Positions 1 through 8,226 of a DNA stretch of 37,419 nucleotides are shown piece by piece (within the stretch, counting starts at the first letter, position 1; each line of letters opens with the position of its first letter). This DNA is from JANLQB01 sp043735935. GTDB lineage: Bacteria > Verrucomicrobiota > Verrucomicrobiia > Chthoniobacterales > Chthoniobacteraceae. The notes below the pieces were generated by a model. That model had not been told where the DNA came from, searched no databases, and saw nothing but the letters and a program-made list of their open reading frames with translations. The position numbers and the translations under genes were made by a program. The stretch spans positions 1 to 37,419 of the forward strand of contig JAYTDO010000342.1 in assembly GCA_043735935.1 (NCBI GenBank). The letters run 5' to 3'.

Positions 1-298
1 CCGCCAAAAGGACATCACGCGCCTCGTTGGTCTTGCCGAGTTCGTGCAGGCAGAATGCGTAATGGATGTACCCGATGTTCCTGTCCGGCGCTACCCGGCA
101 AAGTTCGCGCGCTGCGGGAAGTGCACCCGCCCAGCGCCGCGCCTTCATGAGAATGACCAAACGCATCTCGACAGAAGTCGCGATCCGCTGCGTCGACTTT
201 GGAAGTTCGTCCAGCTCTCCTAGCGCTTCGTCGAACATGCCCAACTCACAGTAACCCTGGGCCGCCAGAAGCAGCCTCTCCTCGCTCTCGGTCCTCAC
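1..298 (-). CDS. TPR-type protein, 3' end outside the window (partial)
   Basis: Reading the minus strand from a GTG at 298-296 gives 99 codons without a stop to the window edge. The product has the helical, Ala/Leu/Glu-rich character of tetratricopeptide repeats. One stretch reads AAQGYCELGMFDEALGELDE and another reads GYIHYAFCLHELGKTNEARD; both fit the TPR pattern (aromatic and small residues at fixed spacing, then A-L or A-R). TPRs are protein-interaction scaffolds; no catalytic domain is visible in this part. The GTG start overlaps the TGA stop of the upstream peptidase gene in a GTGA, which is why I chose it and which suggests translational coupling. An earlier in-frame start inside the peptidase gene cannot be excluded. 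The full function is unknown. Confidence 0.75.
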   Translation of the reverse strand, partial: MRTESEERLLLAAQGYCELGMFDEALGELDELPKSTQRIATSVEMRLVILMKARRWAGALPAARELCRVAPDRNIGYIHYAFCLHELGKTNEARDVLLA

Positions 299-2121
299 CC
301 GAGCAGTTCCTCCAACTCCGCCACACGGCGGGCAAACAGGCGAAGCGTGGCCTCGACCGGCTCGGGACTCGACATATCGACCCCGGCCGTCCGAAGCGTC
401 GGAATCGGGAAGTGCGCCCCACCGCTCTTGAGAAAGCCCAGATATCGGTTCACGTCCCCTCCTCCGAGCACCTGCTCGCTCAAAGCAACGGCCGCGCTGA
501 TGCCGGTCGCATATTTATAGACGTAGAAGGCGCTGTAGAAATGCGGGATTCGGAAACATTCCAACTCCAGCTCGATATCGATCGCAAAATCCGGTCCAAA
601 GTACGTATCGAGCAAGCCGCGATATGTCGCCCGGAAGGTTTCGAGTGTGAGGGGTTCCCCGGCCTCCTCCATCGTGTGGATGAGCTTTTCGAACTCCGCA
701 AACATCGTCTGCCGATAGACCGTGCCGCGGATGTCGTCGATCTGGCGATTGATCAGATACGCGCGCATCATTCGATCCTGCGTGCCCGCCAGCAAATGAT
801 GCGTGAGGAGTTCCTCGTTGAACGTGCTCGCGACCTCCGCGAGAAAGATCGGATAATTGTAATCTTGGTAACGCTGCTCTCGCTGCGCGTACCAAGTGTG
901 CATCGAGTGGCCCCCTTCGTGAGCGAGCGTATAAACATCGCTGAAAACGTCCGCCTTATAATTCATCAGGATGTAAGGAGGATTCCCGTAGCTCGACGAA
1001 CTAAAGGCGCCGCTTCGCTTCCCCTTGCTCTCGTAACGGTCGCACCAGCGCCCGGCGGCGAGACCATCCGACAACGTGCGGCAATACTCATCCCCGAGCG
1101 GCGCCAGCGCGCCGATCACATGCTCGACGGCCTTCTCCCACGGCGTGTCCGTCTCGATGTTTGGCACCAACGGCACATACGTGTCGTAATGATGAATCTC
1201 ATCGAGCTTGAGCAGCTTCTTGCGAAGCGCGTAGTAGCGGAAAAGCGGTTCGAGATTCGCGCGCACACTGCCGATCAGATTATCGTAAACGCTCACCGGC
1301 ACATCATCGTGGAAAAGCGCCGCTTCCAACGCAGAAGGATAATTCCGCGCGCGCGCCCGGAAAACATCGGCTTTCACCGAGTTTGCGAGAGTCGAGGCGA
1401 CCGTAAATTTATGCGCGTCGAACTCCGCATAAAACTGCTTGAAAGCCCGCTGCCGCACGCCGCCATCGCGCTTATTCAGGAAGGAAGAAAACGAACTTTG
1501 GCTCAACTCCTTCTCCTCGCCCTTCTCGTCCGTCAGCCGTCCGAAAATCATATCGACGTTTGTGAGCTGCGAGAAAGTCTCATCGTGCCCTCGCAACGCA
1601 CTGTCGCCAAGCGCCAGCAAGCGCTCTTCAGGCTCGCTCAAGGTATGCGGCTTTAACCGGCGGACCCTTCGCAGCGACACCGTCCATTCCGCCAGCACAT
1701 CGTCTGCGAGAAACGCATCGAACTTCGCATCGTCAATCGCCTGAATCTCAGGTGTGACGAATGCGCCGACCTCGCCGATGCGCGTCAACAGATTCCCCAA
1801 CTGAGCCTCGCGGGCGAGATGCTCCGCATTGGAGGAATCCTCCGCCATTTTCAGCGAGGCAAAATGGTACAGCCGCTCAACCTTCAAGCTCAGCGACTTG
1901 TCGAACTCCAGAACCTCCCGCAACGTCTGCGCCGACTCGCCGACCCGCCCCTTGAACTGCGAGATGCCTTCGTAGCGCCCCTGCAGGTCCGCGAACATCG
2001 CGCTCCACTCTTCAGTCGTTCGGAAAAGATGCGTCAAATTCCAGGTGTCGCTCTCGGCCACCTGATCTCGGGTCGGGATTCCGCCGCCCGCCTCGTCTTT
2101 GTCGAAGAAAAATTGCTTCAT
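295..2121 (-). CDS. pepF: Oligoendopeptidase F (M3B family zinc metallopeptidase)
   Basis: The 608-residue product matches the usual length of PepF-type M3 peptidases, which cleave short peptides in the cytoplasm. The zinc-binding HExxH motif is present as H401-E402-G-G-H405 within AHEGGHSMHTWYA. It is preceded by the family-typical SSSYGNPPYILMNY segment and followed by a region with FLAEVASTFNE, which supplies the third zinc ligand in this family (glutamate in the EVxSTxNE motif). The N-terminal half is helical, as expected for the M3 fold. The ATG at 2121 lies three bases after the stop of the PH-domain gene, and the stop overlaps the GTG of the TPR gene, so the three genes probably form one transcript. 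No signal peptide is visible. I am confident of the family; the natural peptide substrates cannot be read from the sequence. Confidence 0.95.
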   Translation of the reverse strand: MKQFFFDKDEAGGGIPTRDQVAESDTWNLTHLFRTTEEWSAMFADLQGRYEGISQFKGRVGESAQTLREVLEFDKSLSLKVERLYHFASLKMAEDSSNAEHLAREAQLGNLLTRIGEVGAFVTPEIQAIDDAKFDAFLADDVLAEWTVSLRRVRRLKPHTLSEPEERLLALGDSALRGHDETFSQLTNVDMIFGRLTDEKGEEKELSQSSFSSFLNKRDGGVRQRAFKQFYAEFDAHKFTVASTLANSVKADVFRARARNYPSALEAALFHDDVPVSVYDNLIGSVRANLEPLFRYYALRKKLLKLDEIHHYDTYVPLVPNIETDTPWEKAVEHVIGALAPLGDEYCRTLSDGLAAGRWCDRYESKGKRSGAFSSSSYGNPPYILMNYKADVFSDVYTLAHEGGHSMHTWYAQREQRYQDYNYPIFLAEVASTFNEELLTHHLLAGTQDRMMRAYLINRQIDDIRGTVYRQTMFAEFEKLIHTMEEAGEPLTLETFRATYRGLLDTYFGPDFAIDIELELECFRIPHFYSAFYVYKYATGISAAVALSEQVLGGGDVNRYLGFLKSGGAHFPIPTLRTAGVDMSSPEPVEATLRLFARRVAELEELLG

Positions 2122-2124
2122 GAA

Positions 2125-2574
2125 TTAGGAGATTTGTGCGTCGCCGGAATGCTCGCCTGCACTCTCGAAGTCGATTCCAAACTCGCGCACACCTTTTTTC
2201 TGCCGAGCCGCCTCGATCTGCGTCCGTAAATGATCACCGAGATTCGCCGAGCCCGGGATGAAATCGAGGACCAGTTGAGGAGTCGTCGAGTCCGTGGTGA
2301 TGAGATGGTAGTTTTTCAACCCAAATATCCGCGCCCAAAACGGCTCAAGCACCTGAAGATCGCGCACGCGGTAAAGCTCAAGCGATTCGGTCGCCTTGTT
2401 CAGCACCCCGCTTCGGATCATGAGCCGCTCCGTGGTCAGCGTGTAGATGCAGTTTTTCGTTTTCAGCCACGCCCATAAAGCCCACGGAATCGGGACTACC
2501 AGCAGGCACGCGACGAAGATCCAGAAGTTTTTCATCTGCGAGGAGGTGCCGGACCAAAGAGTTTGTTCGCTCAT
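2125..2574 (-). CDS. Small membrane protein with bacterial PH domain (bPH2/YdbS-like)
   Basis: The ATG at 2574 gives 149 residues beginning MSEQTLWSGTSSQ, the usual opening of this family (a W-x-G-x-x-S-Q element before the membrane segment). One hydrophobic segment follows (about residues 15-35, FWIFVACLLVVPIPWALWAW). After it come the beta strands of a bacterial pleckstrin-homology domain, including YTLTTERLMIRSGVLNK and LELYRVRDLQVLEPFWARIF. The arrangement suggests an inner-membrane protein with a cytoplasmic bPH domain; its biochemical role is not established for most members. A GTG at 2607 would add 11 residues with no family resemblance, so I prefer 2574. The gene sits three bases upstream of pepF and is likely co-transcribed with it. 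The tail after about residue 125 is charged and unlikely to be structured. Confidence 0.8.
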   Translation of the reverse strand: MSEQTLWSGTSSQMKNFWIFVACLLVVPIPWALWAWLKTKNCIYTLTTERLMIRSGVLNKATESLELYRVRDLQVLEPFWARIFGLKNYHLITTDSTTPQLVLDFIPGSANLGDHLRTQIEAARQKKGVREFGIDFESAGEHSGDAQIS

Positions 2575-2644
2575 AAGAAGTGCAGAAGTTGTACTGAACC
2601 AGCCCACACCGCCAGCGTGGAAGCACTCCGCAAATCATCCTGCC

Positions 2645-3751
2645 CTACTCCTCCTTGACCACCACAATGTCCTGCGGATGGAGCCGGCACCAGACCCTGT
2701 CCCCTTTGCTAAAGTTTTCCTCGTGTGCACTCTCGTTCGCCGCCACGACCGTGAGTTCCAGACCGTTGTCGGTCGCGATCGTCAGTTGATCGGTCGCACC
2801 TTTGAAAATCTCCTCGCTAATGTGCGCCTCGAAAATGTTATCGCGAGTGATCCCGGTGATCGGTGTCTTCTGCAAATGCACTTTCTCCGGCCGAATGGAC
2901 AACAGGAGCGTCTCCGTATCGTCTGCGATCCGCTCCGTGCCGATTTTAAGCGGGAGTTTTCCGTCCAGCATTACCATCGCAGTCTCGCTCCCACGGGACT
3001 GAATCGTGGCCGGAAGGATGTTCGCCTGACCGATGAAATTCGCGACAAATGTCGTTCGCGGTTGGTGGTAAATCTCCGTGACTCCGCCGAGTTGCTCGAC
3101 TCTCCCCTTGTTAATCACCGCGATCCGGTCGCTCATCGTCAGCGCCTCCTCCTGATCATGAGTCACGAAGATGAAAGTGATCCCGAGCTTCTGCTGAAGC
3201 CGCTTCAATTCGATCTGCATCTGATGCCGCAGCTTCGCGTCCAGCGCTGAAAGCGGCTCATCGAGCAGCAGCACCTTCGGCTCACAAACGATCGCCCGCG
3301 CGAGCGCCACCCGCTGCCTCTGCCCGCCGGAAAGTTCACTCGGCCTTCGTAATTCCAACCCACCGAGCGAAACCAATTCCACCACGCGCTTCACCCGGTC
3401 GCCGATCTCACTCTTCGGCGTCTTCTTCATTCGCAATCCAAACGCAATGTTGTCCTCCACATTGAGATGCGGGAAGAGCGCATAACTTTGAAAAACCTGG
3501 TTCACGTCGCGCCGGTAGGGCGGCAGGTAACTCACGTCCACCCCATCCAGCCACACACTTCCCTCCGTCGGCGTTTCAAAGCCCGAGATCATCCGCAAAA
3601 GCGTAGTCTTCCCGCAACCGCTCGGCCCCAGCAACGTGAGGAACTCCCCAGCATCAATCTCCAGGCAAACGTCGTGTGCCGCCGTGAAGCTGCCGAACCG
3701 TTTGGTGACATTGCGAAGGGCAACCATCGTTCGCGGGGATTCGGAGCTCAT
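2645..3751 (-). CDS. potA: ABC transporter ATP-binding protein, PotA type (polyamine/Fe-type importer ATPase)
   Basis: The 368-residue product has all ABC ATPase motifs in order: Walker A GPSGCGKTT (42-50), Q-loop Q88, signature LSGGQ (140-144), Walker B LLLDEP (161-166) and H-loop His198 in THDQ. The part after about residue 235 is a C-terminal TOBE-type extension, typical of the PotA/MalK/FbpC importers. The N-terminal style and the TOBE region fit PotA best, but the substrate (spermidine/putrescine, iron or other) is uncertain. The open frame extends to 3916, but the extra residues are arginine-rich, unrelated to the family and overlap the asnB start on the other strand, so ATG 3751 is chosen. 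No permease or binding protein gene is in the window; the next gene downstream is the PH-domain protein. Confidence 0.88.
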   Translation of the reverse strand: MSSESPRTMVALRNVTKRFGSFTAAHDVCLEIDAGEFLTLLGPSGCGKTTLLRMISGFETPTEGSVWLDGVDVSYLPPYRRDVNQVFQSYALFPHLNVEDNIAFGLRMKKTPKSEIGDRVKRVVELVSLGGLELRRPSELSGGQRQRVALARAIVCEPKVLLLDEPLSALDAKLRHQMQIELKRLQQKLGITFIFVTHDQEEALTMSDRIAVINKGRVEQLGGVTEIYHQPRTTFVANFIGQANILPATIQSRGSETAMVMLDGKLPLKIGTERIADDTETLLLSIRPEKVHLQKTPITGITRDNIFEAHISEEIFKGATDQLTIATDNGLELTVVAANESAHEENFSKGDRVWCRLHPQDIVVVKEE

Positions 3752-3885
3752 GTGACGAGCGCGAAAGAACCATCCGACACTCCCTCCCGCAAGCCGCGAT
3801 TGCCGCTCGACCTCCGCGCGACGCCAAATCTCACGCCATGCCGCTGGCGGACTGGCACGGACATCGCTAAACATTCCGCACCAAC

Positions 3886-5757
3886 ATGTGCGGCATTGCC
3901 GGTTTTCACGATCCATCGCTTCCCGAAGCAGAGTCGCGCGCGCGGCTCGACGCGATGCTGCGCCTCATCGCCCACCGCGGCCCCGACGGCTCAGGCACCA
4001 GCGTCACCGGCGACCTCGCCCTCGGCATGCGGCGCCTCAGCATCATCGACCTCGACGGCGGCTGGCAGCCCGTCTGGAACGAAGACCGCAGCATCGGCGT
4101 CGTCTTCAACGGGGAAATCTACAACTACCTCGAACTCACCGCCGAGTTGACCGCCGCAGGTCACTCCTTTCGCACGCACTCCGATACCGAAGTGCTCGTC
4201 CACCTTTATGAAAAACACGGTGAGCGAATGTTCGAGCACCTGCGCGGGATGTTCGCTTTCGCCATCCTCGATACTCGCCAGAATATCCTCCTCCTCGCCC
4301 GCGATCACTTCGGCCAGAAGCCCCTCTATTACACCCGCACTGGCGGTCGGTTTGCCTTTGCCTCGGAATTGAAATGCCTCCTCACGCTCCCGTGGATCAG
4401 CCGGGAGCGGGACCCAGAATCCTATCTCGACTACATCTCGTGGCTTTCGCTCCCCTCCCCTCGCACGCACTTTCGAGACATCCATAAACTCGCCGCAGGC
4501 AGTTTCCTGAAAGTGGAACTCGGCGCCGCGAACGCGAGCGCTCCCAAAAAGTATTGGTCGTATCAACTCGATGAACCACCCGATCTCCTCGCGCTCGAGC
4601 CCGCCATCGCCGCGCTCGACGCGGCACTCACAGATTCGGTGAAACTGCACCTTCGCGCAGACGTCCCGGTCGGCGTGCTCCTGAGCAGTGGTCTCGACAG
4701 CCGCATCATCACTGCTTACGCGCAGGAGCTTCAATCCGGCGCCATGCAGACTTTCACCGTCGGCTTCGGCGCGGAGGACTCCGAACTCCTCGGCGCCGCC
4801 GAGACCGCGCGCGAAATCAAATCCCGGCATCACACGCTCGAACTCACCGCCGAACACCTAGGGCGCGATATCGACACGATCGCATGGCATCTCGACGAAC
4901 CCCTCGGCGACCCGGCGTGCTTCGCGGTGTTGAATGTCTGCAAACTGGCCCGCGAGCACGTCAAAGTGCTGCTCTCCGGCGAAGGCTCCGACGAGCTTTT
5001 CGCCGGATACGAAGCCCGCTACACCGGAATGCTCACCACGCTCGAGCGCTCCGACCGCCTGCGCTCCCTCGCCTCGCTCCTTCCCCGGGAAGACTCCGCC
5101 GCACCCTCGTCGCGCTGGCAGCGTTTCATCACCCGCGCGCACCACACCCGCGGCAGTGAGACGGTGACGCTACGCATCGAGGGTTTTCCCGGCGATGTCC
5201 GGCATCCCCGCGGACTCGGGCCCGATCAACTCCGGCGTCTGCGCCGCCGCGCGGAAGAAATCGCGAGCCGCACCTGCCGCCCTCAGCGCGACGCGCTCAG
5301 CGAATTACTCACCCTCGATCTCGACTGGCAACTCGCCGAATCCCTTTTGCAAAAGGCCGACAAGATGAGCATGGGGGCGTCCATCGAGCTCCGCACCCCG
5401 ATCCTCGACATCCGCATCGCGGAACTCGCCGCGCGCATCTCCACCCAACTCAAGCTGCCTCCCGGCGGGCCCGGAAAAGCGATCCTCCGCCATACGCTCG
5501 CCGGCAAACTCCGCGAGTCACTCGACCGTCCGAAGAAGGGATTTCCCGTCCCTCTCGCCCAGTGGTTCCGCGGTCCGCTGCGGGAGCAGATCGAAGCTGC
5601 GCTTTTCGCTGCGGATTCGCAGGCGGCGCTCCATCTCGATCCATCGATGCTCCGCGCCGCCTGGTCCGATTTTCAAAATGGCGCGTGGGACGGCTCGCGT
5701 ACCTTTTACGCGCTCTGGATTTACGAAGTCTGGCACCGCAGGCTGACCGCGCCATGA
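3886..5757 (+). CDS. asnB: Asparagine synthase (glutamine-hydrolysing)-type amidotransferase, first gene of the glycan operon
   Basis: The 623-residue product begins MCGIAGF, so Cys2 becomes the N-terminal nucleophile of a class II glutamine amidotransferase after Met removal; this fixes the start at 3886. Further glutaminase motifs are HRGPDG, SIIDL and FNGEIYNY. The C-terminal synthetase domain carries the ATP-pyrophosphatase loop as LLSSGLDS (about 265-272). The family transfers glutamine-derived ammonia to an ATP-activated carboxylate, usually aspartate. Members located at the head of exopolysaccharide clusters are thought to amidate sugar carboxylates or to serve another glycan modification, and that is my inference here from the position. 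Its stop overlaps the next start in ATGA. No clear ribosome binding site precedes the ATG. The alternative is a housekeeping asparagine synthetase that happens to lead the operon. Confidence 0.92.
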   Translation: MCGIAGFHDPSLPEAESRARLDAMLRLIAHRGPDGSGTSVTGDLALGMRRLSIIDLDGGWQPVWNEDRSIGVVFNGEIYNYLELTAELTAAGHSFRTHSDTEVLVHLYEKHGERMFEHLRGMFAFAILDTRQNILLLARDHFGQKPLYYTRTGGRFAFASELKCLLTLPWISRERDPESYLDYISWLSLPSPRTHFRDIHKLAAGSFLKVELGAANASAPKKYWSYQLDEPPDLLALEPAIAALDAALTDSVKLHLRADVPVGVLLSSGLDSRIITAYAQELQSGAMQTFTVGFGAEDSELLGAAETAREIKSRHHTLELTAEHLGRDIDTIAWHLDEPLGDPACFAVLNVCKLAREHVKVLLSGEGSDELFAGYEARYTGMLTTLERSDRLRSLASLLPREDSAAPSSRWQRFITRAHHTRGSETVTLRIEGFPGDVRHPRGLGPDQLRRLRRRAEEIASRTCRPQRDALSELLTLDLDWQLAESLLQKADKMSMGASIELRTPILDIRIAELAARISTQLKLPPGGPGKAILRHTLAGKLRESLDRPKKGFPVPLAQWFRGPLREQIEAALFAADSQAALHLDPSMLRAAWSDFQNGAWDGSRTFYALWIYEVWHRRLTAP

Positions 5758-6686
5758 GCCCCCTCGTCACGATCGGCATCCCTTGCTTCAACTCCGCACG
5801 TTGGCTGCGCGGCGCGATCCAAAGCGCCCTTTCGCAAACGCACCCGGCCGTGGAAGTCATCGTCGTCGACGACGGCTCGACGGACGAATCCCCCGCCATC
5901 GCGCGCGAATTCGCCGACCGAATCCGCTTTTACGAAATCGACCATCAAGGTGCGCCACACGCCCGCAACATCGCGCTTCGCGAAGCGCGCGGCGAATGGA
6001 TGCAGTTCCTCGACGCCGACGATTCTCTCGAACCGGAGAAGATCGCCACGCAGCTCGCGGAGGCGAATGGAGGCTCGAAGGCTGACATCATTTACAGCCC
6101 GGTGTGGTGGGAAACCTGGCGCGGTTTCGAGGTCGTGCAGCGAACGGCGAGCGCGCTTGATCCATCGCGCGACCTTTATCTGCAATGGCTCACCTGGGAA
6201 CTCCCCCAAACCGGCGGCGCGCTCTGGCGCAAGGCCGCACTCGAAGCACTCGGCGGCTGGAAAGAAGACCAGCCCTGCTGCCAGGAGCACGAACTTTACG
6301 CCCGCGCACTTCAGTCGCACTTGCGTTTCGCCTTCGCGCCGACGCCGCACGCCGTCTATCGGATCTGGTCCGAGGAAACGCTTTGCCGACGCAATCCTCG
6401 CCAGGTCATCGAAGTCAAAACCGCGTTGATCGACCACCTTCGGTTGTGGATGGAGGAGCACGATCTATGGACCGGCAAACATCAACGAACCGCAGGGATC
6501 GCTTGCTTCGAAATGTCGCGCACCTTCGCAAAGACGGATCTCGCCGCCGCCACGGAATATCACACCGAACGTCTCGTGAATGGGCTCATTCGACTTGAGG
6601 GCCCGGCCGCGCCGCCGCGCTATCGGCTGATGGTGCAACTTTTCGGCTTCGCCAATGCGGAGCGGATCGGCCGATGGATTCGATGA
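5754..6686 (+). CDS. Family 2 glycosyltransferase
   Basis: This 310-residue protein has the GT-A fold signatures of GT2 enzymes: an N-terminal VTIGIPCFN strand, the nucleotide-binding DDGS at residues 39-42, and a DxD-like metal site in FLDADD (Asp87-Asp90). The middle contains a TGGALWRKAALEALGGW segment typical of the acceptor-side region. It should transfer a sugar from a nucleotide-sugar to a growing glycan on the cytoplasmic side of the membrane. The open frame reaches back to 5562 inside asnB, but the family N terminus starts exactly at ATG 5754, whose ATG overlaps the asnB TGA. The sugar specificity is unknown. Confidence 0.92.
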   Translation: MSPLVTIGIPCFNSARWLRGAIQSALSQTHPAVEVIVVDDGSTDESPAIAREFADRIRFYEIDHQGAPHARNIALREARGEWMQFLDADDSLEPEKIATQLAEANGGSKADIIYSPVWWETWRGFEVVQRTASALDPSRDLYLQWLTWELPQTGGALWRKAALEALGGWKEDQPCCQEHELYARALQSHLRFAFAPTPHAVYRIWSEETLCRRNPRQVIEVKTALIDHLRLWMEEHDLWTGKHQRTAGIACFEMSRTFAKTDLAAATEYHTERLVNGLIRLEGPAAPPRYRLMVQLFGFANAERIGRWIR

Positions 6687-7693
6687 CCGCGCCGCCCCCG
6701 CATCTGCTGCTCTCGACGATCGACGCCAAACTCGCGCGCCGATCCGGATATCACCTCCTCGCCGAATATCTACCAGACGCCGAGCGGATCACCGCGCCGC
6801 GTGCGGATAGCAAAGGCTGGCGGCGACTCGCGGCCGGAGCGGCCCGGAGATTCGCGTTCACATCCTGGTATCTCGCGGGTTGCGCGGATATGGAGTTGGC
6901 CGCGTGGCGCCGGCTCCGCTCCGGGTTCGAGGGGATCGTTCATTACCTCTGGTGCGACCGCGACCTTGGCTTTCTCGATCTCGCGATGGACCCGAGTCGC
7001 CACCGGCTCGTGGCCACGGTTCACAATTGCGCCGACATGCTTCCCCTGGTGATCCGCCACCCAGCTCGCCTGCGCCGGGCCGCAGCCATCATCCTGATGA
7101 GCGAAACGCAACGACCGTTCTTCCGCGCAGCCGGTGTTCCCGACGATCGCATTCACTTTCTCCCCCACGGCGTCGACACCGACTACTTCCTTCCCGACCG
7201 GCGCCAAGAAAACGGCGAATTCGTCGCACTCTCCGTCGGCGGATACCGCCGCGACTTTCGCCTGCTACGCGAGATTTGCGGGGCTCTGCCCGGCATTCGT
7301 TTTGAAATAGTCGGCCCGCCCCCGGCTGCCGGACACTTTTCCGGCCTCGGGAATGTCCGCTTCCGGAGCGGTCTGAGCGACGGCGAATTGCTCGCCCAAT
7401 ATCAGGGAGCCTCGTGCCTGCTGCACATCGCCGAACAGGCCACCGCCAACAACGTGGTGCTCGAAGCCCTCGCCTGCGGGCTCCCGATTGTCGCCGAGCC
7501 GGTCGGGGGAATTCCGGAATACGTGGACCCGAGCTGCGCGCTGTTGGGCGATCCGCTGGCCGCGCTCGGGCGACTCTCCGCTTCGCGCGCGCTGCGATCG
7601 GAAATGTCCGACATGGCACGGCGACGCGCGGAAGAAGTCGCTTGGCCGAAGATTGCGGAACGAACGTTGGCACTTTATCGATCTCTCGCATGA
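6683..7693 (+). CDS. GT4-type glycosyltransferase (GT-B fold)
   Basis: This 336-residue protein resembles GT4/GT1 group transferases. The N-terminal half has a VHNCADM element and a HFLPHGVD segment before the linker. The C-terminal half has the donor-binding region in which EQATANNVVLEALACGLPIV corresponds to the E-x7-E motif of the family. A nearby ATG at 6674 exists, but the ATG at 6683 forms the ATGA overlap used throughout this operon, so I prefer it. The predicted role is addition of one sugar to the repeat unit assembled by this gene set. It is slightly shorter than typical GT4 enzymes (about 370-400 residues). Donor and acceptor are unknown. Confidence 0.85.
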   Translation: MTAPPPHLLLSTIDAKLARRSGYHLLAEYLPDAERITAPRADSKGWRRLAAGAARRFAFTSWYLAGCADMELAAWRRLRSGFEGIVHYLWCDRDLGFLDLAMDPSRHRLVATVHNCADMLPLVIRHPARLRRAAAIILMSETQRPFFRAAGVPDDRIHFLPHGVDTDYFLPDRRQENGEFVALSVGGYRRDFRLLREICGALPGIRFEIVGPPPAAGHFSGLGNVRFRSGLSDGELLAQYQGASCLLHIAEQATANNVVLEALACGLPIVAEPVGGIPEYVDPSCALLGDPLAALGRLSASRALRSEMSDMARRRAEEVAWPKIAERTLALYRSLA

Positions 7694-8226
7694 TCGTCCG
7701 TCTTTGCGAAGGAATCGCCTCACGCATCCGCATCGCGTTTTACCGGATCCTCGGCGTGAAAATCCGCGGCCACGTCTCGCTGCGCGCGATCGAGATCCGC
7801 CGACACCCGACCTCGGTGATCCTGCATGACGGAGTCGCGCTCGATCGGGGTGTGACGCTCCTCGCCACGGCGCCGGAGGCCCGCATCGAAATCGGCGCAC
7901 GTTCCTACGTCAACCGCCACACGATGATCGACGCGTGCGCTTCGATCCTCATCGGCGAGCGAACCATGATTGGGCCGTTCTGCTACATCACCGATCACGA
8001 TCACGCCGTCGCTCCCGGCGCGGCGCCGGCCGACGGAGACCTCATCGCGCAGCCAACGAACATCGGTGCGCGCTGCTGGATCGGCGCGCACGTCACCGTG
8101 CTCAAAGGAGTGAGCATCGGCGACGGCACCGTCGTCGGCGCTGGAAGTGTCGTCACCGATTCACTGCCGCCCGGTGTCATCGCCGTCGGCGTGCCGGCTC
8201 GGGTGCTGAGGAAAATCGACGCGTGA
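7690..8226 (+). CDS. Left-handed beta-helix (hexapeptide repeat) acyltransferase
   Basis: The 178-residue product has the short imperfect hexapeptide repeats of the LbH acyltransferases, for example around GARSYVNRHTMID, IGERTMIGPFCYI and IGDGTVVGAGSVV. The ITDHDHAV segment supplies the His residues expected at the active site of the maltose/galactoside and WcaF-like acetyltransferases. It probably O-acetylates a sugar of the glycan using acetyl-CoA. The open frame begins much earlier (7414), but that part is only a shadow of the upstream transferase. ATG 7690 overlaps the upstream TGA. The C terminus PPGVIAVGVPARVLRKI is the standard ending of this family. The exact acceptor cannot be inferred. 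Confidence 0.9.
   Translation: MIVRLCEGIASRIRIAFYRILGVKIRGHVSLRAIEIRRHPTSVILHDGVALDRGVTLLATAPEARIEIGARSYVNRHTMIDACASILIGERTMIGPFCYITDHDHAVAPGAAPADGDLIAQPTNIGARCWIGAHVTVLKGVSIGDGTVVGAGSVVTDSLPPGVIAVGVPARVLRKIDA

Noticed and set aside
199..1656. 485-codon open frame on the plus strand opposite pepF
   Set aside because: The minus frame encodes a complete M3 peptidase with HExxH; the plus frame has no motifs.
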